Source: Orientallactaga sibirica (taxonomy: Eukaryota; Chordata; Mammalia; Rodentia; Dipodidae). Taken from it: DNA of 64,000 nt. This document shows positions 10,816-22,692 of the stretch, in pieces. Where the stretch lies: positions 16,157,501-16,221,500 of the forward strand of contig JAEOAD010000040.1 of NCBI GenBank assembly GCA_036365145.1, in the 5' to 3' direction. Within the stretch, counting starts at the first letter, position 1. Every line of letters starts with the position of its first letter. The position numbers were made by a program, and so were the translations under genes. The notes below the pieces were generated by a model. That model was not told the origin of the DNA. It was given only the letters and a program-made list of their open reading frames with translations, and did not search any database.

Positions 10816-12164
10816 GCTTTACCTCTTACACTTTAAACTTTCCTACTTCTCTGCCTGCCTCAGAGTCTCTGCTAAATCCAACTGGCAATGACCAGTTCCC
10901 TCATTACAGTCTTTTCTTCTTCCTATTTGATTGCTCTTGTTTTCACAAGCAAGTTGGAAGTGAGGTAACAGAATTTGGAACCCCAGGCTAGTAAACCATG
11001 AAAGAACACACATGGCAAAGCATGTGTGGAACATGGTCCCACCCCTCCATACATGCACACCCGGTTCCTTCACCTAGAATAATATTCCTCTCCTTGGAAA
11101 AATCCCACCCACCCTCCCAGGTGCAGCCACAGTGTAAGAGTGTCCCTATTTCCCAAGTCTTTTCTGCCTGACCCCGTCAAAATCCTGGGAATTCCATCCT
11201 TGCTCCATGTTGGAATGCCCACAGTGGTCCAATGGGCACGTGTCAATAGGAAAGATATAATGATTTCCATTTCCTGAATATTACTTTACCTATGTCACCT
11301 CACTCAATCCTCCATTGACTTCGGGAGGTTGGGATCCCTCCCTCTCCTTCGGAGATGACGAAAACAACACTTTCACTCATCGACAGTTTAAGATGTGCCG
11401 GGTTTTTTTTTTTTTTTTTTTTTTTTTCCAGTTAGATTTGGAACGGCTCAATCAGATCCTCTCTTATACATTTTAATTCTTCGTGCACAGCAATTGCTGG
11501 ATACATGACAGATGTTTCATTAAAGGCCCGGTGAGTGAATAAATGAGTGGGTGGACTACTACGGGAGATGCAAAATAAATGTGTTTATAAGTTCATCCTA
11601 CTCAAAAGGACTAATTATTTTAAAGAATAGGCCAGATGGGCTCCCGGAGGTAAAGGGATGTAAGTCAAACTTTCTTTTCCACCAAGACTCTCTGTTTCTG
11701 GATAGGAAGTCAATCAGTGTAAAGTTCCAGAGGGAAGCTTTGATTATTTCCGTCTCTGGCTATGCAGGTTTTGAAGCTTTGATGGCTGAGTGAGGGACTT
11801 GAAGATTTCGCAGCAACAGCAGCAACCATTCTGCCTCAAGTGAAAAGACAGGTGTCAGCAGGTGATGGACGGCCTGTGCCTAAGCAACGAGAGAAGACAA
11901 CGCTTTTTAAGTGACTATGCACGAATTGTTTTGTCCAGCCTGTATCGTCACTGCCTCTGGTTTCCTCAATTATTTTAAACACTTTCATTGAAAAGTTGTC
12001 ATAGCAACAGCCCCAGCAAATATTTTGAAGGGAAACCTTCTATTTCCAGCACTTTCAAGTGATAATTTTTTTTGCTTTTGTCCATTATCTGTCCATGCTT
12101 TTCCACACATACACCTTTTTATATTTTTGTAACTACAAAACAACATCTATTATGGGATCTGTCC
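10816..12164. promoter_or_regulatory. Repeat-poor block, possible conserved non-coding DNA
   Basis: A poly(T) lies at 11402-11427, and MIR-like hints near 11270-11400 are too weak to call. The 11540-12070 part is moderately AT-rich and free of recognised repeats. Regulatory function is conjecture. Confidence 0.2.
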
Positions 12165-12206
<42 letters not shown>

Positions 12207-12360
12207 GTGTATGCCTATGTGCATAAATGTGTGTGCAGATGTGTGCACCCCATGCACACATGTATGGAGGCCAAAGGGAGTCCGTCTCTACCACTCTTCC
12301 ATATTGTTTTCTTGAGAGAGTATTGCATTGAACCAGAGCCTCCATTTTCTTAGTCAGACT
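12165..12360. repeat. TG-headed rodent repeat, copy 2 (partial)
   Basis: (TG)n at 12169-12202, then GTATGGAGGCCAAAGGGAGT and a CATATTGTTTTCTTGAGAGA block. Confidence 0.5.
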
Positions 12361-12421
12361 TTGTGAGTCCCAGTGATACTCCTGCTGCTACCTTCCACAG
12401 GACTGGGGCTCCAGGTGAACA

Positions 12422-12778
12422 TGGTGTTTTGTTAAAATTGAGCTTACAACTTAAGCCCCCTAGTAGGCAGACTTCTGCTGGTGGGAACATGTCACTGGAG
12501 AAGGACCCTGGAGTCCAGTGCTAAGGTGTGTTTGGGTACAGATCTGAGTCCAGCCCTACAAGGTATGGAGAGAGCAGTTTGAGTTCTGGCTGTTCATGTT
12601 TTGGGGTGGCGGAGGCTGTTGATGAAGTCTCTCAGCTTGGACCTATGCAATGGAGCCAGCTTCTTTCACCATGGATGGAACTTCCCCTGGTTGCTGTAAG
12701 CCTGAAATAAAATCCCTTCCTCCCAAAAGCTGTGTCTGGTTGGGTGTTTGTCCTAGCAACGAGGAGATGACTACAACA
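12422..12778 (+). mobile_element. MaLR-type LTR, same subfamily as the one at 466
   Basis: Shares AAGGTGTGTTTGGGTACAGA-like text, CACCATGGATGGAACTTCCC, a GCTGTAAGCCTGAAATAAAA block and an AGCAACGAGGAGATGACTAC end with the 466-832 LTR. The left edge is diffuse. Confidence 0.6.
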
Positions 12779-13554
12779 ATGTGGCAGCCCAAAATAACAC
12801 GTGGGCACACAGAGCTGGCATAGCACTTCCATAAAGCTCCTGGATGGAAAAGAAATCACATTCTCCCCCCTTTCTTTATCCTTTCAATGTCTAGACCTCA
12901 CTTAGCTGACATTCAGTAAAACCCTTTGGAATAAATGGCTGAACAAATGCATAATTTGAAAGGAGGGAATCTTTCCCCATGCTTCCAAAAGTTCTTGGCA
13001 TTCAGTTTTAGACATTTATCAATTTTCCCCTAAATGTCAGACCCTGTGAAGCCCCTAGGCAGGCCAAGAAAAGAAGAAGTTGGGATTTGTTTGTGACCTC
13101 ACCACACAGTGTCTATTCAGGGAGGCAGACAGTCAAGAGCAGATGCCTACAAAGACTGAAAGGTGATAAAGGAGGAGTCTGGGGACTTTGGAGACACTTT
13201 GGGGGCTGGAGACACTGTCAGATATGTCCCAGGTGCGCCCATTATGTCACTGACAGTGTGAGACACAGCCCAAGGAGCGAAGCCGGGATTCCTTACTGAT
13301 GCAGCAAACGTCAGGGTGAGTCATTACGAAGCAAGGGTAGTGTTTATTAGGAAAAGGATTTACTTTAACTTTAAACAGGAACATCAAGAGAAGGGGAGTC
13401 ACATATAAGAGGGTGACAAAAGTATACACCCTAAAAAGCACATAGGCTTCTCAAGAAGTCACATTTAGGTGCCTTAACAATAGCTATGTATATGGTACTG
13501 GTGGCTTTTGAAGTTAAATCGTTCAAAGGATTTCAAAATTTCCATAAAAATATT
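12779..13554. other. Unassigned sequence
   Basis: Nothing recognised. Confidence 0.5.
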
Positions 13555-13895
13555 TGGGTGTGTATATTCTTTTTAATAATATGTGTATGGATATGTGTGT
13601 CACATGTTTGTGTGTGTGGGTACATGTGTGTGAGGGGTATATACATACACATAGAGGCTAGAGAACAACCTTGGGGGTCGCTCCTTAGGAACAGCATCCA
13701 TCTTCTTTGGAGACAAGAGCTCTCACTGGATCAGAACTTGCCAAGTAGATTAGACTAGCGAGCCAGCCGGTGAGTTCCAGGGAGCCTTCTGTCGCCCTCT
13801 CCCCTTCACTGAGGCTACATGCACATGCAACCACAGCTGGCATTTTAAAAATTTTTTTTTAATTTTTATTTATTTATTTGACTGGGAACGAGGGA

Positions 13896-13935
<40 letters not shown>

Positions 13936-14200
13936 ATGGGCCTTCCAGGGCCTCCAGCCACTGCAAACAAACTCCAGACACATGTGCCCCCCTGTGCATC
14001 TGGCTAACGTGGGTCCTGGGGAATCGAATTGGAGTCCTTTGGCTTTGTAGGCAAACGCCTTAACTGCTAAGTCATCCCTCCAGCCCCCACAGCTGGGATT
14101 TTTACCTGGGTACTGGGGATTGAACTCAGACCTCATGCTATCCTCATGCTTGCAAGACAGGTAGGTACTTTGTTAGCTGAGCCATCTTCAGACTCAGTGC
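13555..14200. repeat. TG-headed rodent repeat, copy 3, interrupted by a SINE
   Basis: TG-rich start, then AGAGGCTAGAGAACAACCTT, GGAGACAAGAGCTCTCACTG and ACAGCTGGCATTTT. A SINE occupies 13850-14088. The rest resumes with ACAGCTGGGATTTTTACCTG and ends TTAGCTGAGCCATCTTCAGA. Confidence 0.65.
13850..14088 (-). mobile_element. B2-superfamily SINE
   Basis: (GA)n near 13903-13933 and a CATCCCTCCAGCCCC end. It is flanked by CACAGCTGGCATTTT and CACAGCTGGGATTTT. Confidence 0.94.
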
Positions 14201-14306
14201 ATACATTCTTATTTAAGAAACCTTTCTTTAGTAAGTAGGATCACAAGATGGTTTCCGAGGGGCATAGCACAGGTTTGTTAAGCTGATAAGATAAAAGGTC
14301 AGAAGA

Positions 14307-14466
14307 AGCCGGGGGTGGTGGCGCACGCCTTTAATCCTAGCACTTGGGAGGCAGAGGTAGGAGGATCGCTATGAGTTCAAGGCCACCTTGAGACTATGTA
14401 GTGAATTCCAGGTCAGCCTGGGCTAGAGTGAGACCCTACCTCGAAAAACAAAACCAAACCAAAACC
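14307..14466 (+). mobile_element. B1 SINE
   Basis: GTGGTGGCGCACGCCTTTAA to CCCTACCTCGAAAAAC, bounded by a perfect 14-bp duplication, AAAAGGTCAGAAGA (14293-14306, 14467-14480). Confidence 0.97.
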
Positions 14467-14480
14467 AAAAGGTCAGAAGA

Positions 14481-15430
14481 GGCCAGGAAACTCTTACCAT
14501 ACCTATGTCCAAAGGCAGTCCAGTCACGTGTTTTGACCATAAACGGTTCCCGGTGCTGTTTGTGAGTGAGAGACTCTCTCGGTGCTCAGTTAGCCAGGGT
14601 GAGAGGTTTCTTTCCTTTCCCATTTCCTTTGAATTTTCCTTCTTTCTATTCTGCCTCTAGTAGACTTTCACCTGTCAATCAAGGGGGACTTAGTTTGTCT
14701 GGGCGGCAAAGGCATGAGAGGCCCAAGCACAGGGACCCGAGCTTATGTAAGTGAAGGAAGCGGTCATCTCTGTACACACCAGTAAACAGCTTACTGCGCG
14801 CACTGGCTTTCAGTGGGAGAGCCTCAAACTACTTCTGCAATGGCGCTTTCCCACTGCTAATCAGTCACTCTGCGGCCAAGGCTGCCTTGGGAATTTTGAG
14901 CACCGTTTTAGTTCTTTTCAAGCTTCTTTGAGGGAGTGTTGTGTTCTGAACCAGTCTTTTCACAACGCATTACAGCTCATCTCTTTTTTTTTCTTTCCCT
15001 AAAAATGCCTTCTATTATTCCAAGTTTCATTTTGCCTTTTCTAGACTTCCTTTGTAAAATTTTTTAAAGACAGAAAGAGCCCATTAAACCACTGGGAACT
15101 TCCAACTTGCCTGTACCTTGAAAAGACTATAGGAGTCCTTCTATTTAAAGGTCACGGCATTGTAAGGGAAATGGATTCACAGTTGGCTTGGATTTCTTTG
15201 TGCCTATTGACCAGAGGCAGTGTGAGGCTGTGATTATAAGAAAAATGGTATATGCATCCAAGCACATTATTGGAATGACGTTTCTTACACTGTTAGAGTC
15301 TGAAAGAGAGTCAGACTATATAACAAAGGGTCTAACGGTTGATGTCATTTGACGTCATTAGAGTCCCAAAAAGAGACCTGGAAGAGGTTGGATCTGTAAA
15401 AGTCCTTGAAGAAATAATGACTGAAAACAT
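14481..15430. other. Repeat-poor block
   Basis: Nothing recognised; 14560-15000 has short frames only. Confidence 0.5.
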
Positions 15431-15541
15431 GGCCGGGTGTGGTGACACACGACTTTAATCCTGGCACTTGGAAGGCAGCATGGGAGGATCGCCGTGAATT
15501 CAAGGCCACCCTGAGACTACATGGTGAATTCCAGGTCACAT
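15431..15541 (+). mobile_element. B1 SINE, 3'-truncated
   Basis: GGCCGGGTGTGGTGACACAC to GTGAATTCCAGGTCA. The last third and the A tail are missing. Confidence 0.88.
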
Positions 15542-15578
15542 GGCAAATGTGACAGAAGAGCTACAGTTTATAGATGAC

Positions 15579-15914
15579 TGTTGCAGTCAGGTTCGCATTG
15601 CTGGCAGAAATCACCCGATCAAGAGCAGCTTTGGGGGAAAAAAGGGTTTATTTTGGCTTACAGACTCAAGGGGAAGCTCCATGATGGCAGGGGAAACGAT
15701 GGCATGACAGCGACCCTTGGCCAACATAAGGTGGACAATTGCAACAGGAGAGTGTGCCAAATACTAGCAAAGGGAAACTGGCTATAACACCCATAAGTCT
15801 GCCCCCAACAATACACTGCCTTCAGGAGATGTCATTTCTCACATCTCCATCAGCTGGGAACCTAGCATTTAGAACACCTAAGCTTATGAGAGACACCTTA
15901 ATCAAACCACCACA
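15579..15914 (-). mobile_element. MaLR-type LTR, minus strand
   Basis: In plus orientation it runs from TGTTGCAGTCAGGTTCGCAT to AATCAAACCACCACA. Reversed, this is the TGTGGTGGTTTGATT start and AGCAATGCGAACCTGACTGC end of a MaLR LTR, with a GCCAAAATAAACCC poly(A)-signal block inside. Confidence 0.75.
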
Positions 15915-16115
15915 TTCCAGCCCTGGTCCCATAAACTGATAACCATCCATGATATAAATGCAATGCATTCAGTCCAACTTTATTTTTATCAATCCTAATG
16001 ATGTTCAGACATCCCCATAATCCAAGGTCTTTTAACTGAGCCATAATACCAAACAAACAAACAAACAAAAAACCCAAATGGCACAGAATAAACATTCACA
16101 CTTCAAAAGATGGCA
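15915..16115 (-). mobile_element. MaLR internal sequence adjoining the LTR
   Basis: TTCCAGCCCTGGTCCCATAA followed by CAATGCATTCAGTCCAACTT and CATAATCCAAGGTCTTTTAA fits the non-coding internal region that precedes a MaLR 3' LTR when read on the minus strand. This suggests the LTR at 15579-15914 is a 3' LTR and not a solo copy. A (AAAC)n run lies near 16050. Confidence 0.55.
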
Positions 16116-16314
16116 TTGGGCATAGCAATGGAAGGAAGAAAACAGGCATAAAGGGAGGTAAGTTTCTGGAGTTGATTCAAATAATTACAGACATTCAGAT
16201 TGATTCTTGTTCCCGCCCTGCCCCCTGCATCAAAATGAAGTCTGTATAAAAAAAAAAAAAGAATCCTTGAGTGAGTGTTATGCAAGAAAACTGTGCATGA
16301 GAAATAGCCAGGAA

Positions 16315-16440
16315 ACTTCTTTTTAAAATAGGTTTAATTTTTAGAGCAGTTTTGGTTTACAGAAAAGTTGCACGGATAGTATGAGAGTTCATATAGATTA
16401 TTTTGCCACCACAAGATCTCCTCTCCTCTACCCCAAAGGT
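16315..16440. mobile_element. Possible ancient L1 3'-end fragment
   Basis: TTTTAGAGCAGTTTTGGTTT followed by ACAGAAAAGTTGCACGGA resembles a block seen near old L1M 3' ends. The match is short. Confidence 0.4.
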
Positions 16441-17070
16441 TAAATTAAAACAAAAATCCTTGTTATTTTTTCTAGTTTAGCCAGAGTGTCCCATAGCCTC
16501 AGTAGGGTTACAGTAGAAGAAAATGGGAAAAATACGAGTACTTGTTGATTGTGTTGTTACATCAAATGAAGCAACAATGAGAAAGCCCTGTTAAGATGCT
16601 ACCAAAATTATTACAGATAAATCAAAATTGAAGTCTAACCAAAATTCAAGTAAGTCGTAGGAAAATGAAGAAAAACAAAACAGACAAAAAAATGATGCAT
16701 TCGGACATTAACGATAACGACATTAAATATAAATGTTCTGATTATTGTTAGTAAAAGAGAGATTGGCAGAGCTTGAAAAATATGACCCAACTAAATCTTA
16801 AGAAACTAAACGGAATTTGTTTGCAATATAGTGTTTTAGGTCTGTGGAAAACAGAACGATGGAGAAAGCGCTACAGACTTCAACCAGACAAGCAGGAGCT
16901 TCTATTTTAACATAACATAAACGTCAGAGGAAAGAAAATTACCCCAAACTGGAATGAATGCAATCTGATGATCAAAGGGTCTCTCCACCCAAATGTATAT
17001 GGAACAAACCTACAAAATTTGTGGAGGAAAAACTCAAATGAAAGGAGAAACCGACTAACCCATAATTACA

Positions 17071-17370
17071 GTTCGGTGGGCTGGTTCCAATGGGACATGT
17101 CCCCAGCAGCCTCATGTGTTTGTGATCAAGCCTCATACTCAATCCCCAGCTGGTGGCAGTTTGGGAGGTTGAGTCTTGGAGGAGGAGGTGTGTCACTTGG
17201 GGCAGGCCAGAGTACACTCATCCTTATTATCCAACCTCTGCTCTGCCGTGCTTTTTCCTGCCATGGTGAAGTTTCCCCTTGACACTCTAAGCCTGAAATA
17301 AATCCTTTCCTCCCATTACCTGCTTCCGGTCAGATGTTTTGTCCCAGCAACAAGAAGGGAACTGTGATAG
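17071..17370 (+). mobile_element. MaLR-type LTR inside the L1 relic
   Basis: CCCAGCTGGTGGCAGTTTGG, GGAGGAGGTGTGTCACTTGG, GCCATGGTGAAGTTTCCCC, CTAAGCCTGAAATAAATCC and CCCAGCAACAAGAAGGGAAC give the LTR layout. L1-like text lies on both sides. The 5' edge is poorly defined and I saw no clear target duplication. Confidence 0.65.
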
Positions 17371-17844
17371 CTGGCAACTTCAACATTCTCTCACTGATTT
17401 ATGTCACAACTAAACACGAAATCCATAAAGAGATAGAGTATTTTATTTGTCAATAGCAAAATACCTCTTCTGCCGAGTCTACCAAGCCAGACACCCCCTG
17501 ATCCAGGAAGCTGACCTTAAAATATATAGAGAACCGAAGTCATACCAAAACATATCAAACTAAAACTCAATAAGGAAGATCTTCAAACACTTAGAAACAA
17601 TAACCTTTAACCCAAAGATCAAAGGGACATTCTCAAGAGAAATAAAATGTATTGAATTGATTGAGAAAAAAAATCCAAAATTTGTATGACATAGTGAAGC
17701 AGTACTGGGTGGAAATATTGCAGTACTATATGCACACGTTAGAAAAGAAGAAAGGCTACAGGTAAAAAAATATAAGTATCACCTTGAAAACCAGAGAAAA
17801 GACAAAAGAATCAGAGTAAACTAATCCAAGGCAGTTAGAAGGAA

Positions 17845-17848
17845 GCAA

Positions 17849-17883
<35 letters not shown>

Positions 17884-17884
17884 G
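17845..17884 (+). repeat. (AAT)n microsatellite
   Basis: About 12 tandem AAT units inside the L1 relic. Confidence 0.97.
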
Positions 17885-18454
17885 AGCATAAGTCAGTGAA
17901 AGTGTAAATAAGACCAACAACAGGGCAAACCAATAAAGGAAAGTGCTGGGTCTTGGTGTGCAAAGATCAATGGAATTGATCCGCCTCTGGCAAGAATGAT
18001 GAAAAGAGAAACGAAACACCAGAAGTGAAAGAAAGGCTCTCTACAGGATTGCAGACATCAAAAGGATAATACAAGATTACTGTGGGCTTCTCTCCACATG
18101 TCAATTGGGTGCTTATTGATAGCACATTTGACATTATGTGTACATAGGTGAATAAAATTAGACGCAATGGACCATTTTTTTTATAAAGTCACAAACTACA
18201 CGACTCAATAAGAAATAGATAATGAATAGGTCTATAGCTACTGATTTTTTAAAATTGAAATATTTTTTCCCAAAAGAACATCTACAGGGCCAGATGGTTT
18301 CATTGGAGAATTGTAATTATACTAAACAAATAAATACCCATTCTATACAAGATCACCTACAAAACAGAAGGAGGTATCTTACTCAATTTATTTTATGAAG
18401 CTGATATTATTTTGATACTAAAACCAAAAAAACACAGTAAATGAAAAACCCTAC

Positions 18455-18661
18455 TGGTGCTGGAGAGATGGCTCAGGGGTTAAGGTACTTACCTGCAGAA
18501 CCTAACAACCTGAGTTCAGTTCCCCAGTACCCATGCAAAGCCAAATGCACAAGGATGCATGCCTCTGGATTTTGTTTGCAGGGGTTAGAGGCCCTGGCAC
18601 ATCCATTCTCATTCTCTCTCTCTTTCACTCTGCTTGCAAATAAATGAATAAATAAATAAAT
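18455..18661 (+). mobile_element. B2-superfamily SINE inside the L1 relic
   Basis: Flanked by AACCCTAC at 18447-18454 and 18662-18669. Confidence 0.95.
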
Positions 18662-18826
18662 AACCCTACGAATTACTATTCCTCATTTATATATTAATGT
18701 GAAAATTACTAAAATATTAGAGAAGTTTAGCAACCTGCAAAAAATTAAACATAGCCAAATAGGCCATACTCCAGGGGCACAAAATTGATTTACACTTGAT
18801 CATCAATTACTATAATCTAACATTTT

Positions 18827-18869
18827 TTTTTTTTATTTTTTTATTTTATTTTATTTTATTTTAGGAGAC

Positions 18870-18918
<49 letters not shown>

Positions 18919-19106
18919 ATGGGCCCTCCAGTAGCGTCTCAGCCACTGTGAACAAACTCCAGACACATGTGCCCCCTTGTGGGAAGGTATGGCATTGCGC
19001 CCTTTCATCACTTTGCATCTGGCTAAACATGGGACTTGGAGAATCAAACGGGCATTCTTAGGCTTAGCAGGCAGGCACTTTAACCACTAAGCTATCTCTC
19101 CAGCTC
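18827..19106 (-). mobile_element. B2-superfamily SINE, long variant, inside the L1 relic
   Basis: Flanked by a perfect 14-bp duplication, TAATCTAACATTTT (18813-18826, 19107-19120). A (GA)n run of about 40 bp lies at 18875-18914. Confidence 0.96.
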
Positions 19107-19744
19107 TAATCTAACATTTTAATAAACAAAGGAAGAAAATCACATTAACATATTAACTATTAACAAAAAGCAAATGTCAAAATTCAACACTTACTCATAA
19201 ATACAAAACCCTTAGAAAAAGAAGTAAGAATGGAGGGGCTCTTTTCAACTTTATAAGGACTATCTAGCACAAACTTCTAAATAAGGTTCTATTTAATAAG
19301 GAAAAGTAAAAATGCTTCTTCCTAACATCAGAGACAAGACAGGGAAGTCCACTCTCACTATTCTAATTCAATATAATGAATTCCTCGCCAGAGGCATGAG
19401 GCCAGAAAAGGAAATAAAAGTTATATAGGTCCCAAAGGAAGAAATGTGTATAGACTTATTTGCCACTGTTTCCTAAGCAATTAGTATAAAAACTACTTTT
19501 CAGCATTAACATTATATTTGGTATTATAAATAATTTAATGTTCCAGGCATCTTTCCAGCAACTTTCCCCAACTTTATCCTCAGGAACTTCGTTAACCACT
19601 TTTTGTCTTGGAATCTGATTTTTAAATTTTTTAAAAATATTTTATTTTATTTTATTTATGAGAGAGAGAGAAAGAGGCAGAGGCTTCCCAGGGTGGGGCT
19701 TCACTGCAGTGTGTTTGAGCTACAAGTGTTCAGCCACATGAACT

Positions 19745-20110
19745 TTGTCCTTGTTACTTCTGATTTGCATCAGACTTACAACCTCACTTGGCCAATTATC
19801 CGTCCATTCAACAATTACCCTGGCACCATGTGAGGCAGCTTCTAAAAGGTCTCCCCTACAATTGATGGGTGCTGGGTCTAAGCCTTTGATCTTGATAAAA
19901 GTGAGTGCGTGGTTGGCTTACAAGAGTGTGGCATCTGTCTGGCTCTCCTGTCTTTCTGGCTCATCCTGTTTGCTGGCAAGAGTTAGTGGTCATGTTGTGA
20001 GCTGCCTTGTGGCGAGCTCAAAGGCCAGATTCTGATCCTGCCCTCAATGCCAATGAACTTGGAACTGCCTCCCACATCAGTCTAGCCTTATGTGAATGCC
20101 AGTCCAAGTT
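19745..20110 (+). mobile_element. MLT1-like LTR fragment
   Basis: GGCTCATCCTGTTTGCTGGC, then GTCATGTTGTGAGCTGCCTT and GGCGAGCTCAAAGGCC recall the middle of MLT1-type LTRs. It is diverged, and the edges are uncertain. Confidence 0.4.
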
Positions 20111-20300
20111 GATGTTCTCCATCCATTGAAAACAGAACTATTGTAGGATCCAGGAATTCTGCTTCTCAGTATATATCCAAAGAACAGGGCGAACATCAAG
20201 AGCTATCAGCTCTCCCACGGTCATTGTTGCCCTAGTCACAATAACCAAGACATAGAATCCGTGTTTGGATGAATCGATCAAGAATCTGTTGAAAAATTAT
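20110..20300 (+). mobile_element. L1 ORF2 3'-end fragment
   Basis: Contains a CCAGGAATTCTGCTTCTCAG-like block, then ATATATCCAAAGAACA, then a GTCACAATAACCAAGACATA-like block. This is the usual order at the end of mammalian L1 ORF2. It may be the 3' continuation of the relic upstream, separated by MLT1-like sequence. Confidence 0.65.
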
Positions 20301-20391
20301 CCCTCACAATCCATGGGGTATTGGCTCCAAAGCATCACTGGGACCAACATTTGGGGATGTTCAGATCCTTTCTATAAAATGGCATAGTGTT

Positions 20392-20645
20392 GGGCTGGAG
20401 AGATGGCTTAGCGGTTAAGGCGCCTGCCTGCGAAGCCTAGGAAAGCCTGTTCGATTTTCCAGCTCCCACGTTTAGCCAGATGCAAAAAGTGACACAAGGG
20501 CGCAATGTCGCACTTGCCCACAAGGGGGCGCATGCATCTGGAGTTTGTTCACGGTGGCTGAGAGACTGCTGGTGTGCCCATTCTCTCTCTCTATCTCTCT
20601 CTGTCTCTCTTTTTCTCTCTCTCTCTCTGTCTGTCTCTCTCTCAA
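20392..20645 (+). mobile_element. B2-superfamily SINE, long variant
   Basis: Bounded by a perfect 16-bp duplication, AAAATGGCATAGTGTT (20376-20391, 20646-20661). Confidence 0.97.
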
Positions 20646-20661
20646 AAAATGGCATAGTGTT

Positions 20662-21029
20662 CACATATAATTTATGCACACCAAGAGGTCTGGGCAAGTC
20701 CCTGGAGGGGTTTGTGAGTGGGAGAGAGGAGCTTGCATGTAGCTCAGCTGGCTTTTACCTTGAACGACCACCACATCTCAGCTGTATTTCATTTTTGATC
20801 CACCTCAGATTCCCATGAAGGACCACTGCTGCTACTTTACAGTGAAAGGAGAAACATTGTCAGGATCTGAACGCAACACTGTAGCTGTATTTCTCCTGTT
20901 AACAGCTGTTTGTGGTCTGTATTGGGTTCAGTAGCATTGTGCACCTCCCTCCTACACACATCCACAAGGTCGGTGTATCACGCCTCACTTGGAAATCGGG
21001 CCTTTGAAGATAAACATTGCTAAAATGAG
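20662..21029. other. Unassigned sequence
   Basis: Nothing recognised. Confidence 0.5.
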
Positions 21030-21420
21030 GTCTCACTACAGACGTGTGCACCTTCTAAATCCGGTGACTGGTATCATCATTAGAGAAAGCAGAGGGAGAC
21101 AGACAGATGTGTACACAAACACACAAAATGCACACATGCATGCATGCATGCACACAAACACAGAAAAACCCACATGTAGATGATGAGTGCCAATGACACA
21201 AAGCAGCTACAGGCTAAGAGCTCCTCCAGCGGCTGCTAATATTCTCCAGAGGCTCAAAACAGACCCGTTCTTAGAGCCTTCCCGTGAAACCAGGACCTGC
21301 CACTACCTGGTTTTGGGACTTATGACCTCCTGCTGTGAGCAAATGAAGTTCTGTGCTTCTAAGCCACCTGGTGGGTGGTACTTTGCTGAGGTGGCTTAGA
21401 GAACTGGCAGAGAGCCTGAA
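21030..21420 (+). mobile_element. MLT1-like LTR with internal CA/TGCA repeat
   Basis: AAATCCGGTGACTGGTATCA opens it. GAAGTTCTGTGCTTCTAAGC and CACCTGGTGGGTGGTACTTT close it and match the 3' end typical of MLT1/MER LTRs. A CACA/TGCA simple repeat expanded at 21115-21165. Confidence 0.5.
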
Positions 21421-22299
21421 CTGGACAGGAGGCCAGGGCACTGTATGTTCGTGTTTCTCGGTCTGTTACTCCATCGTCACAGCCTAGGACCAAGTAAACC
21501 TTTCCCAAGCGATCGCCCATCACCGCCATGGACCTTCCTTGCTTCTGCAGTGCTGTTTCTTGAGCCTCAGCTTGCTTATGGCGGGGTTCAAGTGTCCCCA
21601 CACCTCAAGGATTCATGGGGAAATGGGAGCTGCAATCCGAGACCCTCATCTCATGCCCCAGCCTTTTACGTTACTTCCCACCAGGTCAGGTGAGTCCTTA
21701 GATGCCCACTGCTGGGTGCCAGGCATCCTGGCACCCACGGACCCCTGACTTGAAGACCCCGGCTTCCAATTCATGTGGAGTAAAAACACAGGTTGCAGAC
21801 TTTTATTCAAAGGAAACCTCATTCTTTCATTTTATCTTCCCAAATAACACTCATGTCGCCAATCAGTGGATATCACCAAGGAGCCAGATTTTCTTTAAAA
21901 ATTCCAGTGGGCGGCCTTCCTCCAGGGAGCTCCAAGAAAAAAAAAGAAAGAAAGAAAGAAACAGGCAGTCTGGCTATTGTCCTCAGTCAGTCTTGTTCCA
22001 GAAAGTTCTGCATCCACTTAACTTCATAAATTCAGGTTCTGTGGTTTGGCCACTTTGCAATTCAAGCTCATCCGAGCCAGGGTTTCTGGCAAGGTGGGGG
22101 TTGGGGAACAGCCAAATGGGACACCCTATTCTTATCTCTTGCTGCCCCCTGCTGTTCAGATCGCGCTGGGTGCTCTCTTTTTCTTTCGTCTTTTTTTTTT
22201 TTTTTTCTGCTTTTCTGAGGGATGGTTGGGTGAGGGAGAAGCAAATTGGACACGAAAGCATCAGTCAGCTTCCCTTATTAGTGCACTCTGTTTCTTTTA
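21421..22299. other. Unassigned sequence
   Basis: A 243-codon plus frame begins at 21702 and runs into the TG-headed repeat. No domain is recognised, and its second half is repeat-derived. Confidence 0.5.
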
Positions 22300-22682
22300 T
22301 TTATTTGTTGTGTGTGTGTGTGTGTGTGTATGCATGCATGTGCATTCGCACTTTCATATGTGTGTGGGCATACATGTGTATGCAGGTACATGTGTATGTG
22401 TGTGTGTGCATACATGTGGAGACCAGAGGTTGACACGAGGTGTGTTTCTCAATCTCTTTCTTCCTTATTATTATTACTTTTTAAATAGACTCTCTTGCTC
22501 AACGCAGGCCTCATGGATTTAGCTAGACCAGCTAGGCAGTGAGACCCAGAGATTCCCTCATGCTGGGATTACAGACCTGCACTATCAGGCCCAGGATTTT
22601 CCATGGGTGCTGAAGACTCCAACTCAGGTCTTCATGCCTGACACTTTACCCACTTTACCCACTGAGCCATCTTCCCAACCCC
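22300..22682. repeat. TG-headed rodent repeat, copy 4
   Basis: (TG)n at 22307-22330, GTGGAGACCAGAGGTTGACA, CATGCTGGGATTACAGACCT and CACTGAGCCATCTTCCCAAC give the full family order. Confidence 0.7.
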
Positions 22683-22692
22683 TCAGTTTATT

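Larger units (their letters stand above)
16560..19530 (+). mobile_element. Degenerate L1 ORF2 relic, interrupted by an LTR and two SINEs
   Basis: A-rich plus-strand sequence with L1 ORF2-like traces in order. Endonuclease-like ACATTAAATATAAATG, then AGAGATTGGCAGAGCTTG and CATGACC-like text, are near 16710-16800. A GACTTCAAC-like block is at about 17380 and an ATCAATGGAATTGATCC-like block at about 17970. RT-like text near 18270-18430 includes CAGATGGTTTCATTGGAGA, and GACAAGACAGGGAAGTCC is near 19335. There are many stops and gaps, and no long frame survives. Insertions: an LTR at about 17071-17370, a plus SINE at 18455-18661 and a minus SINE at 18827-19106. The 3' edge is uncertain. Confidence 0.7.

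Noticed and set aside
19625..19735. Partial B2-type SINE
   Set aside because: Only the GA-rich tail side resembles a SINE; the body does not match.
21702..22433. 243-codon plus-strand frame
   Set aside because: Its second half is the TG-headed repeat, and the first half has no recognisable domain.
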